Below are positions 52,630-61,044 of a stretch of DNA of 64,000 bases, piece after piece. The number at the start of each line of letters is the position of its first letter. The stretch's first letter is position 1. The DNA comes from Komagataeibacter xylinus (lineage in GTDB: Bacteria; Pseudomonadota; Alphaproteobacteria; Acetobacterales; Acetobacteraceae). The notes below the pieces were generated by a model that worked only from the letters and a program-made list of their open reading frames with translations, did no database searches and had not been told where the DNA came from. The stretch spans positions 62,001 to 126,000 of the forward strand of contig NZ_JARWSK010000004.1 of assembly GCF_031081985.1 (NCBI RefSeq), written 5' to 3'. The position numbers were made by a program, and so were the translations under genes.

Positions 52630-54075
52630 ATGATTGATACACTCACACCCGGCCGGATTGTTGTCGTGGGTGATCTTCTGCTGGATCGTTACATTACCGG
52701 CTCGGTCAACAGGATCTCGCCCGAGGCTCCTGTGCCGGTGCTGCTGCATGCGCGCGAGCACGCAACGCCGGGGGGCGCTGCCAATGTCGCGGCCAATGCG
52801 GCAGCCCTTGGCGCACCGGTCAGCCTGATCGGCGTGGTGGGCACGGATGCTGCGGCCCGGACCCTGCGCACCACACTGGCAGCGTGGCCCGGCATCGACA
52901 CGACCGGATGGGTGGCGGACCCCGCATGGACCACCATCACCAAGACCCGCATCCTTGGCGGGCAGCAGCAGATCATTCGCATTGATGAGGAAATTCTCAC
53001 CCCCTTCAGCGCGGAAACCAATGCCCGCCTGCTCGCCGCCGTTGATGCGGCCCTGCCGGGCGCGCGCGTGCTGGTGTGCTCGGATTACGCCAAGGGCGTG
53101 CTGTCCGATGAGGTGATACGGGGCATCATGGCGCGGGCGGCGGCGGCCAGCGTGCCCGTGATCGTGGACCCCAAGCGCGCGACATTCGGCATCTACACTG
53201 GGGCCGCGCTGATTACGCCCAACCGCGCCGAGATCAGCCGCGCCACCTTCCTGCCCACCGATACCGATGCGCAGGTGGAGGCGGCGGCGCGTGCCGCCAG
53301 CAGCCAGTTCGGCGGCGACGTGCTGGTCACGCGCTCCGAGCAGGGCATGTCGCTGTGGCAGCGTGGGGGCAGCGTGCGGCATGTCTCGGCCCAGCGCTCG
53401 GAAGTGTTTGATGTGTGCGGCGCGGGCGATACGGTGGTGGCCACCATCGCCACCATGCTCTCCGCCGGGCTGCCGCTCGAGACGGCGGTGGTCATCGCCA
53501 CCACGGCGGCGGCAATCTCGGTCAGCAAGCATGGCACGGCCACGGTCTCGCGCCACGAACTGCAACACGCCCTGAACGGGGAAACGACAGGCCACGGCAA
53601 CCTTGTCAGCCTGGGCGAGGCCACGCGCATCGTGGCGGACTGGCGGCGGCATGGCGCGCGCATCGTGTTCACCAATGGCTGTTTCGACCTGCTGCATCCC
53701 GGCCATATCGCCCTGCTGCGGGGGGCGGCAAGGCAGGGTGACAGGCTGGTGGTTGCACTCAATACCGACCGCTCGGTGGCAGCCCTTAAGGGGCCATCGC
53801 GCCCGGTGCAGGATGAGCAGGCGCGGGCCACCGTGCTCGGCGCCCTGCGTGATGTGGATCTTGTGGTGCTGTTTGATGAGGAGACGCCCATCAAGGCCAT
53901 CGAGGCCCTGCGCCCGGACGTGCTGGTCAAGGGCGCGGATTACACCGAGGATCAGGTGGTGGGCGCGCCCTTCGTGCGCAGTTATGGTGGCCGGGTGGCC
54001 TTGATTGATCTGATTGATGGCCGTTCGACCACATCGCTGGTCCGGCGCGCGGGGGCTGGGCAGGCCAATGGGTGA
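52630..54075 (+). CDS. hldE: Bifunctional heptose-7-phosphate kinase / heptose-1-phosphate adenylyltransferase
   Basis: 481 residues from ATG 52630. The N-terminal ribokinase-fold domain (about 1-315) has TPGGAANVAANAAALG and the catalytic GAGDTVVATIA. The C-terminal nucleotidyltransferase domain (about 335-481) has TNGCFDLLHPGHIALL. Together they make ADP-heptose for the LPS inner core. The next gene, an AGE-family epimerase, overlaps its stop by 8 bases, so the two are coupled. GmhA and GmhB are not in the window. Confidence 0.95.
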   Translation: MIDTLTPGRIVVVGDLLLDRYITGSVNRISPEAPVPVLLHAREHATPGGAANVAANAAALGAPVSLIGVVGTDAAARTLRTTLAAWPGIDTTGWVADPAWTTITKTRILGGQQQIIRIDEEILTPFSAETNARLLAAVDAALPGARVLVCSDYAKGVLSDEVIRGIMARAAAASVPVIVDPKRATFGIYTGAALITPNRAEISRATFLPTDTDAQVEAAARAASSQFGGDVLVTRSEQGMSLWQRGGSVRHVSAQRSEVFDVCGAGDTVVATIATMLSAGLPLETAVVIATTAAAISVSKHGTATVSRHELQHALNGETTGHGNLVSLGEATRIVADWRRHGARIVFTNGCFDLLHPGHIALLRGAARQGDRLVVALNTDRSVAALKGPSRPVQDEQARATVLGALRDVDLVVLFDEETPIKAIEALRPDVLVKGADYTEDQVVGAPFVRSYGGRVALIDLIDGRSTTSLVRRAGAGQANG

Positions 54076-55201
54076 GCAACCCGCCGGGGGGCTGCGGCAC
54101 TGGCTGGCGCAGGCCGCCCTGCCGTTATGGATCGAGGCGGGCTTCGACCCCGCACGCCAACTGTTTCATGAGCGGCTGGGCTTTGACGGGGTGCCGTGCA
54201 ACCCGCCCGCCCTGCGGCTGATGGTGCAGGCCCGGCAGATTGCGACCTATGTGCGGGCTGCCGATGATGGCCATAGTGCTGCCGGGGCCACGGCGCTGGC
54301 CTGCATGGCGCAGGTGCGCAGGCGCTATTGGCGGGCGGATGGCGCGCCGGGCTGGGTCTTTTCGCTGGCCCCTGATGGCACCCTGGCTGATACGCGGCGC
54401 GATCTCTATGCCCATGCCTTCATTCTTTATGCCTGCGCGTGGTCATACCGGCTGTCAGGCGAGAGGACATGGCTGGAGACGGCACGGCAGACGGTGGATG
54501 AAATCACTACCCTGTTCGGTACGCCGCAGCCCGGCGGCTATCTTGATACCGTGCCGGGGCAGGACGGGTTTCGCCGCCAGAACCCGCACATGCACCTGCT
54601 TGAAGCCTTTCTTGCGCTGGCTGAAGTTGGCGGCGGGGAGATGTATCTCGATCACGCCCGTGCCCTTGCGGGGCTGGGCATGCGGCATTTCATGCTGCCT
54701 GGTGGCGCGGTGGGCGAACTGTTCACGCCGCTGTGGCAGCCAAGCGCGCCTTTGGGCCAGAACCGGACCGAGCCGGGCCATGTGTTTGAATGGGCCTGGC
54801 TGCTGGCGGAATATGCCCGCCTTGCGGGGGAGGGGACGGACTCGCCCTTCCTGCACGCATCGGCACAGTTGCATGCGTTTGGCATGCGCCATGGCGTGTG
54901 CCCCGATACGCTGGCCGTATGCGATGCGGTGACCGATCACGGCGCACCGCTCGAAGCCACGACGCGCATCTGGCAGCAGACCGAATTCATCCGCCAGCTT
55001 GCCCGCCGCACGGCAGGGGGCGATGGGGTGGCGGAAAACCTGCTGGCCCCGGCCTGCGCCCGTTTTGCACGTGCTTATGTGCCGCCCCGCCTGCGCGGTG
55101 GCTGGTTTGACCGGCTGGGGGCGGATGGCACGCCGCTTGATGGCTACATGCCCGCGAGTTCGCTGTACCATATTTACGGTGCCGTACGCGAAATCAGGTG
55201 A
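54068..55201 (+). CDS. N-acylglucosamine 2-epimerase (AGE) superfamily sugar isomerase
   Basis: 377 residues from ATG 54068. It has the alpha/alpha-barrel AGE pattern: LWIEAGFDPARQLFHERLGFDG, DLYAHAFILYACAW, NPHMHLLEAFLAL and GHVFEWAWLLAEYARL, with histidines at the expected catalytic positions. Members interconvert mannose/fructose, mannose-6-P or N-acylhexosamines. Translational overlap with hldE suggests a role in making or recycling sugars for surface polysaccharide. A perfect terminator follows at 55328. Confidence 0.85.
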   Translation: MGEQPAGGLRHWLAQAALPLWIEAGFDPARQLFHERLGFDGVPCNPPALRLMVQARQIATYVRAADDGHSAAGATALACMAQVRRRYWRADGAPGWVFSLAPDGTLADTRRDLYAHAFILYACAWSYRLSGERTWLETARQTVDEITTLFGTPQPGGYLDTVPGQDGFRRQNPHMHLLEAFLALAEVGGGEMYLDHARALAGLGMRHFMLPGGAVGELFTPLWQPSAPLGQNRTEPGHVFEWAWLLAEYARLAGEGTDSPFLHASAQLHAFGMRHGVCPDTLAVCDAVTDHGAPLEATTRIWQQTEFIRQLARRTAGGDGVAENLLAPACARFARAYVPPRLRGGWFDRLGADGTPLDGYMPASSLYHIYGAVREIR

Positions 55202-55327
55202 GGCAACAGCCTGTCAGCCTCATGACGGTTCTGGAAAAAAAGCAGCACCTGGCTGGCGTTTCTTGATTGCCGAAGATGATGGGGGCATATGGATCAGCGC
55301 GCACCCTGCTGCTGAGTGAGGTCACGA

Positions 55328-55355
55328 GGCCCGTGCCATAGGGAACGGGCCTTTT
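55328..55355 (+). terminator. Intrinsic terminator after hldE-AGE
   Basis: GGCCCGT (55328-55334) pairs with ACGGGCC (55345-55351), followed at once by TTTT. A textbook rho-independent terminator about 130 bases past the AGE stop. Confidence 0.85.
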
Positions 55356-55654
55356 GCATGCAGGGGCACAGGCATGCAGCAGGCTTAAACCTGATATGTG
55401 GCCAGTTTCAAGTCGCGGAGGGGTGATTGATAGTAAGTAAAATAAAATAAATAATAAACAAGTAATAAAAAATCTGTTCAGTAAATAGTCATGCAAATTT
55501 TTGATATATGAAATATGCATACTCTATATGATCGCTTCTGAATATAATTGTGTTTACTGCGCGCGGTGGACATGCGGGACAAAAACCGTACGATATGCCT
55601 GACAGTTATTTGTCCAGTATATTTTCTTCACATCCCGGTCCATGGAGTTGAAGC
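55356..55654. promoter_or_regulatory. AT-rich region upstream of the radical SAM gene
   Basis: Bases 55420-55560 are extremely AT-rich (repeated TAAATAA-like runs), unlike all neighbouring coding DNA, and no gene fits. It probably holds the promoter of the radical SAM/decarboxylase operon, and could mark an inserted segment. A TGCATGC/GCATGCA inverted pair lies at 55355-55378. Confidence 0.45.
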
Positions 55655-56995
55655 ATGTCCAAGGCAGATCTCAAGCTGCTTATCATCCAGCCATCGCATT
55701 ACCGTTCCAAGACCGACCGGACCATTTTCAAGACCAAGCGGCGGCAGATGGTGCCGCTGGCGCTGCCCTACCTTGCAGCCCTCACGCCGCGCGAATGGAC
55801 CGTCACCCTGCTTGATGAGCAACTGGAGGACATCAATTTCGAGGTGCCGGTCGATGTGGTCGCACTCAGCGCCTGGACGCTGCATTCCCCCCGCGCCTAC
55901 GACATCGCCGCCGAGTTCCGCAGGCGCGGGGTCAAGGTCATCATGGGTGGCCCGCATGTGTTCTTCTACGCCGAGGAGGCAGCCGAGCATTGTGATGCGG
56001 TAGGCGTGGGCGAGGCCGAACCCATCTGGCGCACCATGCTTGAAGATGCGGCGGCTGACCGCCTGCAAAAGATCTACCGCGCCACGCCGCTCAAGGAACT
56101 CAATGACCTGCCGCCCCCGCGCTACGACCTGCTGGACCTGAAAAAGTTCGGCCCCTTCCGCACCTTTGCCGTGCAGTCCTCGCGCGGGTGCCCGTTCGTG
56201 TGTGATTTCTGTTCGGAGCGTTTCTACCTTGGCGGGCGCTTCCGGTGGCGGCCGGTTGACCAGATGGTGGCCGAGCTTGAGCGCATCAAGGACAAGGGCA
56301 GCCACTTCTTTTTTGGCGAGAGCAATTTCGGCGGCAAGAAAAGCCGCGCCATGGAACTGATGGAAGGGCTTGTGCCGCTCAAAATCCGCTGGTCCACGCT
56401 GTGGTCGTCCAATCTGTGCCTTGATACGAACTTCCTCGACCTGGCCCAGCGCAGCGGGGTCATGCACGTCAATATCGGCATCGAGAGCATTGACGAGGAA
56501 ATGCTGCAGGGCATGAAGAAGGGCTGGAACAAGGCCAGCCGCTATGGCGAGATGTTCGACAACCTGCGCAGGCGCGACATCAGTTACTCGCTCAATTTCA
56601 TCTTCGGCTATGATGACGAGCACCCCGATGTGTACGAGGCGACGCTCTCCTTCCTCGAGGCGCACAAGGTGCCTGCGGCCTACTTCAACATCCTCACCCC
56701 CACCAAGGGCACGGCCCTGTTCGAGCGGATGAAGAAGGCGGGCCGTATCATCGACCCCGAGGATATCGACCGCTGGCCCGGCCAGGTCTGCCATATCTGG
56801 CCCAAGAACTGCACGCCGGGGCAGATGGAGCAGCGTATCCAGAGCATGTACCGCAAATTCTACAGCATGCGCTCGATGGTGCACCGTCTGCCATTTCCGC
56901 GCACGCGCTCGGACATGTCATCATGGATCCTGAACATGACGGAACGCCGTATGGCCTTTTCATCCACCGGAAACAATGATTTTGATATCTATTGA
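55655..56995 (+). CDS. B12-binding-domain radical SAM enzyme of unknown substrate
   Basis: 446 residues. Residues 1-140 form the cobalamin-binding Rossmann fold (LKLLIIQPSHYRS, VDVVALSAWTLHSPRAYDIA, VIMGGPHVFFYAEEA). Cys179, Cys183 and Cys186 (RGCPFVCDFC) are the CxxxCxxC ligands of the 4Fe-4S cluster, and GIESIDEEMLQGMKKGW and LNFIFGYDDEHPDVYEAT belong to the TIM barrel. Such enzymes often methylate unactivated carbons using methylcobalamin. It does not resemble the hopanoid enzymes HpnP, HpnR or HpnJ by its N-terminus. The ThDP decarboxylase 52 bases downstream is the only likely partner. Confidence 0.88.
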   Translation: MSKADLKLLIIQPSHYRSKTDRTIFKTKRRQMVPLALPYLAALTPREWTVTLLDEQLEDINFEVPVDVVALSAWTLHSPRAYDIAAEFRRRGVKVIMGGPHVFFYAEEAAEHCDAVGVGEAEPIWRTMLEDAAADRLQKIYRATPLKELNDLPPPRYDLLDLKKFGPFRTFAVQSSRGCPFVCDFCSERFYLGGRFRWRPVDQMVAELERIKDKGSHFFFGESNFGGKKSRAMELMEGLVPLKIRWSTLWSSNLCLDTNFLDLAQRSGVMHVNIGIESIDEEMLQGMKKGWNKASRYGEMFDNLRRRDISYSLNFIFGYDDEHPDVYEATLSFLEAHKVPAAYFNILTPTKGTALFERMKKAGRIIDPEDIDRWPGQVCHIWPKNCTPGQMEQRIQSMYRKFYSMRSMVHRLPFPRTRSDMSSWILNMTERRMAFSSTGNNDFDIY

Positions 56996-57047
56996 TTTCA
57001 CCCCCGCCAATTCCGGCGGGGGTGGCAACAGATAGGGGAAAGACGGC

Positions 57048-58721
57048 ATGCGCGGATCAATCGGTAGTATGCTGCTGGACCGGCTCCGGCATCTTGGTGT
57101 TTCGCGTATTTATGGCGTCCCCGGTGATTACAATCTGGAATTCCTGGAACTCATCGAGCAAACGCCAGGCATTGAGTTCATCGGCACCTGCAATGAACTC
57201 AATGCGGCCTACGCGGCTGATGGCGATGCGCGGCTCGCTGGCATCGGGGCGGTGCTGGTCACCTATGGAGTGGGCGACCTGTCATGCCTTTCCGCCGTGG
57301 CGGGCGCGAGTGCCGAGGGGGTGCCGCTGGTCGTGATTTCGGGCATGCCGCCGTGGCATGCCATCCAGTCGCGCGCGCTGGTGCACCACACCCTGGCCGA
57401 TGGCAATTATGACAACGTGCTGAACTGCTACCGGCAGTTCACGGTCGCCTGCGCGCGGCTCAACCCCGCAACCGCCGTGGCCGAGACCGACCGCGTGCTG
57501 CAGGCGGTGCAGGCGTTACGCCGCCCGGTCTATATCCAGTTCCCGTCCGATATCTGTTATGTGGCGGTTGACGTTCCGCCGCCGCCCACGGTTGCCGCGG
57601 TGTCCGACCCCGGCCTGCTCGCCCGGGCCGGCGAGCAGGTGGTCCGGCGCATCAGCCAGGCCCGCAAGCCCGTGGTGCTGATCGATGCCATGGTGCGCCA
57701 GTATGGGTTGCGCGAACGCGTGCAGGCGCTGTGCACCAGCTTTGGCATTCCCTATGCCGCGCTGTCCACCGCGCGCACGCTGCTGCCTGAATCCGGGCCT
57801 GAATGGCTGGGGCAGTACGGGGGCGCTGCCTCCGCTCCGGCTGTGGCGGATTACGTAAAGGCCGCCGATTGCGTGATTGCGCTGGGGGTCCGGTTCGTTG
57901 ATTCCACGTCAGGCTATTTCTCGCAGCAGATCGCGCCGGGGGCGATGGTGGATGTGCAGCCTTTCAGCCTGACCTGCAATGGCGAGAACATTCAGGGCAT
58001 TACGGCCGCCGACCTGCTGGACAGCGTGCACCAGCGCCTGGCCAGCGTGCGCATGGCGCGGCCTGAACGGATTGCCGCTCCCGCTGCCCCCACGGCGCCC
58101 GCGCCGCAGGATGAAGGCTGGGCGCAGGCCCCGTTCTGGCGCCGGGTCGAATCCTTCTTGCAACCGGCTGACGTGGTGGTGGCCGATAACGGTTCCTCCA
58201 TGACGGCCATGCTGCACGCGCAACTGCCTGCTGGGTGCAGCCTGCTGGTGCAGCCGGTGTGGGCTGCGATCGGCTATTCGCTGCCCGCAAGCCTTGGCGC
58301 ATGTCTTGCCCAGCCCGAACGGCGGCATGTGCTGTTTATTGGCGATGGCTCCTTTCAGATGACCGTGCAGGAACTCTCCACCCTGCTGCGCCATGAGGCC
58401 AATATCACCATCTTCCTCATCAATAACGGCGGCTACACCATCGAGCGCATGATCCTTGGCCCACAATCGGTCTATAACGACATCGCCAACTGGCGTTATG
58501 CCGACCTGCCGCAGGTCTTTGGCCCGGACAGGGCGCCACGGACGTTCAGGGTAGCGAGTATGGATGAACTCGAAACCGCGCTGGACCAGGCAGCGGCCCA
58601 TAAGGGCGTGAACTTCATCGAGGTGCTGTTCACCTCCATGGATGCCCCGGCGGGCATGGCTAAAATGGGAGCAGCGGTGCGGCGCTATGATTATGGAATC
58701 GATCTGCCTGATCAGGCCTGA
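57048..58721 (+). CDS. ThDP-dependent 2-oxo-acid decarboxylase (pyruvate/indolepyruvate decarboxylase family)
   Basis: 557 residues. Catalytic residues fall at the same numbers as in Zymomonas PDC: Asp27 (PGDYNLEF), Glu50 (CNELNAAYAADG), and His113-His114 (LVHHTLADG). The ThDP motif is GDGSFQMTVQELS with INNGGYTIE. The usual AADGYAR reads AADGDAR here, an unusual Tyr-to-Asp change near the cofactor. The family makes aldehydes and CO2 from 2-oxo acids such as pyruvate, phenylpyruvate or indolepyruvate. Close spacing to the radical SAM gene suggests a modified or unusual substrate. An intrinsic terminator follows. Confidence 0.9.
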   Translation: MRGSIGSMLLDRLRHLGVSRIYGVPGDYNLEFLELIEQTPGIEFIGTCNELNAAYAADGDARLAGIGAVLVTYGVGDLSCLSAVAGASAEGVPLVVISGMPPWHAIQSRALVHHTLADGNYDNVLNCYRQFTVACARLNPATAVAETDRVLQAVQALRRPVYIQFPSDICYVAVDVPPPPTVAAVSDPGLLARAGEQVVRRISQARKPVVLIDAMVRQYGLRERVQALCTSFGIPYAALSTARTLLPESGPEWLGQYGGAASAPAVADYVKAADCVIALGVRFVDSTSGYFSQQIAPGAMVDVQPFSLTCNGENIQGITAADLLDSVHQRLASVRMARPERIAAPAAPTAPAPQDEGWAQAPFWRRVESFLQPADVVVADNGSSMTAMLHAQLPAGCSLLVQPVWAAIGYSLPASLGACLAQPERRHVLFIGDGSFQMTVQELSTLLRHEANITIFLINNGGYTIERMILGPQSVYNDIANWRYADLPQVFGPDRAPRTFRVASMDELETALDQAAAHKGVNFIEVLFTSMDAPAGMAKMGAAVRRYDYGIDLPDQA

Positions 58722-58742
58722 TCGGGGTTGCTGCGCGCAGGC

Positions 58743-58783
58743 AGGTCACTTTTTTGCCTCTGGGGCAAAATGACCTGTTTTTA
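58743..58783 (+). terminator. Intrinsic terminator of the radical SAM/decarboxylase operon
   Basis: AGGTCA (58743-58748) and the following TTTTTTGCC pair with GGCAAAA and TGACCT (58771-58776), followed by GTTTTTAT. Confidence 0.85.
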
Positions 58784-59205
58784 TGCTGGACGGGTGCCTC
58801 AACGCAGGCTATTGAAAATAAGACAGTTTTTCCGGGCCTGCACCTGAAGTGGCCTGAAACGCGCTGGCATGGCCCGAAATCGGGTCGATTAACAAGCCAG
58901 ATAGTTCACGAAATCGTGATAATAGAAGATTAAATATTGTGCAATTGCACGGATTTTAATCTGGCCTTACATCCCTCTGACGGGGTGCGAGGCCATTATG
59001 CTGCTTTGCGCGGCACAGTTTTTCCGGGCGCCGGGAAAAGGATCAGGGCGGTCTTGAGGTTATGCGCATTTATTGAACAATAATAATATGCCGATACTGT
59101 AATGGTCTGCTGGTTATCGCCAACTGTTCCAGAATTTTTATTGCCAGTATTTCGGTTCTGGTGTTCCTTCCGTCTCACCAACACGACACCAAAGGAACTG
59201 AAAAC
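58784..59205. promoter_or_regulatory. Leader/promoter region of a small membrane peptide gene
   Basis: A 15-base direct repeat ACAGTTTTTCCGGGC occurs at 58823-58837 and 59015-59029. GTGCAATTGCAC (58939-58950) is a perfect palindrome. TTGAAC (59073-59078) with TACTGT (59095-59100) is a possible promoter. A minus-strand open frame at 58996-59241 lacks a ribosome site and protein character. The long untranslated leader could be regulatory. Confidence 0.4.
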
Positions 59206-59337
59206 ATGTTTATTGAAAACATCAGCACCATAATTGCCCACTCCGTTAACGCCATGTCCTCGTTGACCATGGTTGCTTTCCTGCCCATGATCGCTGCCCT
59301 GATGGTTGCTACCATCGTGTCCGATCGCGCTGCCTGA
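59206..59337 (+). CDS. 43-residue hydrophobic membrane peptide
   Basis: The peptide begins MFIENISTIIAHSVNAMSSL and continues with one long hydrophobic helix (TMVAFLPMIAALMVATIV), ending SDRAA. AAAGGA lies 9 bases before the ATG, so it is likely translated. It stands alone with a 105-120 base leader and a 22-base palindrome 38 bases after the stop. No known family is recognised. Possible roles are a small regulatory membrane protein or a type I toxin-like peptide. It is too short for standard gene calling. Confidence 0.6.
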   Translation: MFIENISTIIAHSVNAMSSLTMVAFLPMIAALMVATIVSDRAA

Positions 59338-59374
59338 GCTCAGGGGTTTCTGTCCTGATACCCCTGCCGCCGGA

Positions 59375-59396
59375 ATTCCCGCATTAATGCGGGAAT
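59375..59396 (+). terminator. 22-base perfect palindrome after the peptide gene
   Basis: ATTCCCGCAT-TA-ATGCGGGAAT is a perfect dyad lying within a longer GC-rich paired region (CCGG...CCGG). There is no T-run, so it may be a transcript-end hairpin or a DNA-binding site. Confidence 0.45.
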
Positions 59397-59509
59397 GGCC
59401 GGCAGTCGGCAGGCAAAAAGAATGACCATGACAGGCGCTTCGGCGTCTTTTTTTGTGCCCAGTGTTCTGCCTGACCGGCCATGAAGGGCCTGCCTGCGCC
59501 GGGTGGGCG

Positions 59510-59556
59510 GCAACGCGTCATTTTTCAAAAAACGTCATGAAACGCCGCATCTGGCG
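59510..59556 (+). repeat. R1-like hairpin remnant
   Basis: GCGTCATTTTTCAAAAAACG followed by TCATGAAACGCC resembles the first hairpin of R1 and its diverged form at 46500-46555 (CGTGAAACGC). Weak, listed for completeness. Confidence 0.3.
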
Positions 59557-59703
59557 TTTACCGCCCCTTTTGCGTGCATGGCCTGGGTGCGGGTGGAAAT
59601 ACATTGCCCAACGGGGCTTGTCGGCATGTCGGCATGGGTGTAACGGCGCGCAACCGATCGCGTGCGGTATGCGCGCTTTACTCCATTCATCCAGAGCATA
59701 TGC

Positions 59704-60930
59704 ATGACACAGACAATGATCCATGACCGTGGAGGGGCTCCCGCGCCCGTGCGCCATGTTGGCAGCCCCGGCCTGATCTTCTTTATTCTCGCCCTTGGCG
59801 GCTTTGCCATTGGCACGGCTGAATTCGCGGCCATGAGCCTCGTGCCCATGATCTCGGCAGGCATGCATGTGACCGTGCCCCAGGCGGGCCACGCCATCGA
59901 GGCCTATGCCGCGGGCGTGTGCGTGGGCGCGCCGCTCATTGCCATGCTGGGCGCCAGATACAGCCGTAAATACCTGCTGATCGGCATGATGGTGCTCTAT
60001 GTCCTTGGCAATGGGCTGACGGCCCTCGCCCCCAATTACCTGTGCCTGCTTTTGTGCCGGTTCATCAGCGGGCTGCCGCATGGGGCCTATTTTGGCACGG
60101 CGGGGATTGTCGCCTCCGCTCTCGTGCCTGAAAACCGCCGCACGCAGGCCGTGGCCCGCGTGGTGCTGGGCCTGACCATAGCCACCATTGGTGGCGTGCC
60201 CATGGCCAACGGGCTGGGCATGCTGGTGGGGTGGCGCTGGGCGTTCGTGCTGATTGCGGGGCTGGCGCTATGCACCATGCTGCTCATCATGCGCTTCGTG
60301 CCCACCGATCCGCCGCGCCCCGACGCCAGCGCCATGACCGAGATCCGCGCCCTTAAAAACCGGCAGGTGTGGCTGACGCTGGGCATTGGCGTGGTGGGTT
60401 TTGGCGGCATCTTCTGCGTCTATACCTATCTTGCCTCCATCTTGCAGGAGGTCACGCATGCGCCCGCCTACATGACGCCCGTGCTGCTGGCGGTATTTGG
60501 CGTGGGCATGACGGTGGGCACCATGACCTGCGCGTGGGCTGCCGACCACAAGATGATGCCCACCATTGGCGGAACACTCCTGGTTAATGCGGCAGCGCTC
60601 GCAGGCTTTCCCGGTTCGGTGCATTCCGTGTGGAGCATGATGCCCATCGTGTTCCTGATTGGCTGTGGCGGGGGTTTGGGCACGGTCATCCAGTCGCGCC
60701 TGCTCAGTGTGGCGGTGGATGCGCAGGCGCTGGCAGCGGCCATGAACCAGAGCGCCTTCAACATGGCCAACGCCATTGGCCCTTGGCTGGGCGGCATGGC
60801 GATCAGCGCCGGGCTGGGCTGGGAATCCGTGGGCTGGGTGGGCAGTTGCCTGGCCATGGGCGGCTTCGTGATCTGGCTGCTGACGCTGAGCGATATCCGC
60901 GCCGCCGCCCGCAGGCAGGCCGGTGGCTGA
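59704..60930 (+). CDS. MFS transporter, AraJ-like DHA1 family
   Basis: 408 residues from ATG 59704. An in-frame ATG at 59662 extends it by 14 residues. Twelve membrane helices. GTAEFAAMSLVPMISAGM in TM1, LGARYSRKYLLIGMM in the TM2-TM3 loop, FISGLPHGAYFG in TM4 and MNQSAFNMANAIGPWLGG in TM11 are nearly the same motifs as in the transporter at 6108, which is a clear paralogue. It exports a small molecule of unknown identity. An R1 copy follows. Confidence 0.87.
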   Translation: MTQTMIHDRGGAPAPVRHVGSPGLIFFILALGGFAIGTAEFAAMSLVPMISAGMHVTVPQAGHAIEAYAAGVCVGAPLIAMLGARYSRKYLLIGMMVLYVLGNGLTALAPNYLCLLLCRFISGLPHGAYFGTAGIVASALVPENRRTQAVARVVLGLTIATIGGVPMANGLGMLVGWRWAFVLIAGLALCTMLLIMRFVPTDPPRPDASAMTEIRALKNRQVWLTLGIGVVGFGGIFCVYTYLASILQEVTHAPAYMTPVLLAVFGVGMTVGTMTCAWAADHKMMPTIGGTLLVNAAALAGFPGSVHSVWSMMPIVFLIGCGGGLGTVIQSRLLSVAVDAQALAAAMNQSAFNMANAIGPWLGGMAISAGLGWESVGWVGSCLAMGGFVIWLLTLSDIRAAARRQAGG

Positions 60931-60935
60931 CCGGT

Positions 60936-60998
60936 GTAGAAGTTTTTGGTGAAGTGTTTTGCAAAAAGCGGCAGCCGGAAACTTCTGTCATTTTAAAA
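60936..60998 (+). repeat. Dispersed repeat R1, deleted copy
   Basis: AGAAGTTTTTGGTGAAGTGT then GCAAAAAGCGGCAGCC and GGAAACTTCTGTCATTTT. It is nearly the same fused half-element as the copy at 52453, including the GTCATTT end. Confidence 0.65.
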
Positions 60999-61044
60999 AG
61001 AGGGGGATGGTTGATGCCCCGTGCCATCCTTCCTATCGTGCCGC

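Noticed and set aside
55655-56995. Hopanoid methylase (HpnP/HpnR) or HpnJ identity for the radical SAM gene
   Set aside because: Acetic acid bacteria make methylhopanoids, but the N-terminus and neighbours do not fit these proteins. No other hopanoid genes are near.
58996-59241. 81-residue minus-strand open frame over the start of the 43-residue peptide
   Set aside because: No ribosome site. The plus-strand peptide has better start signals and a coherent hydrophobic helix.
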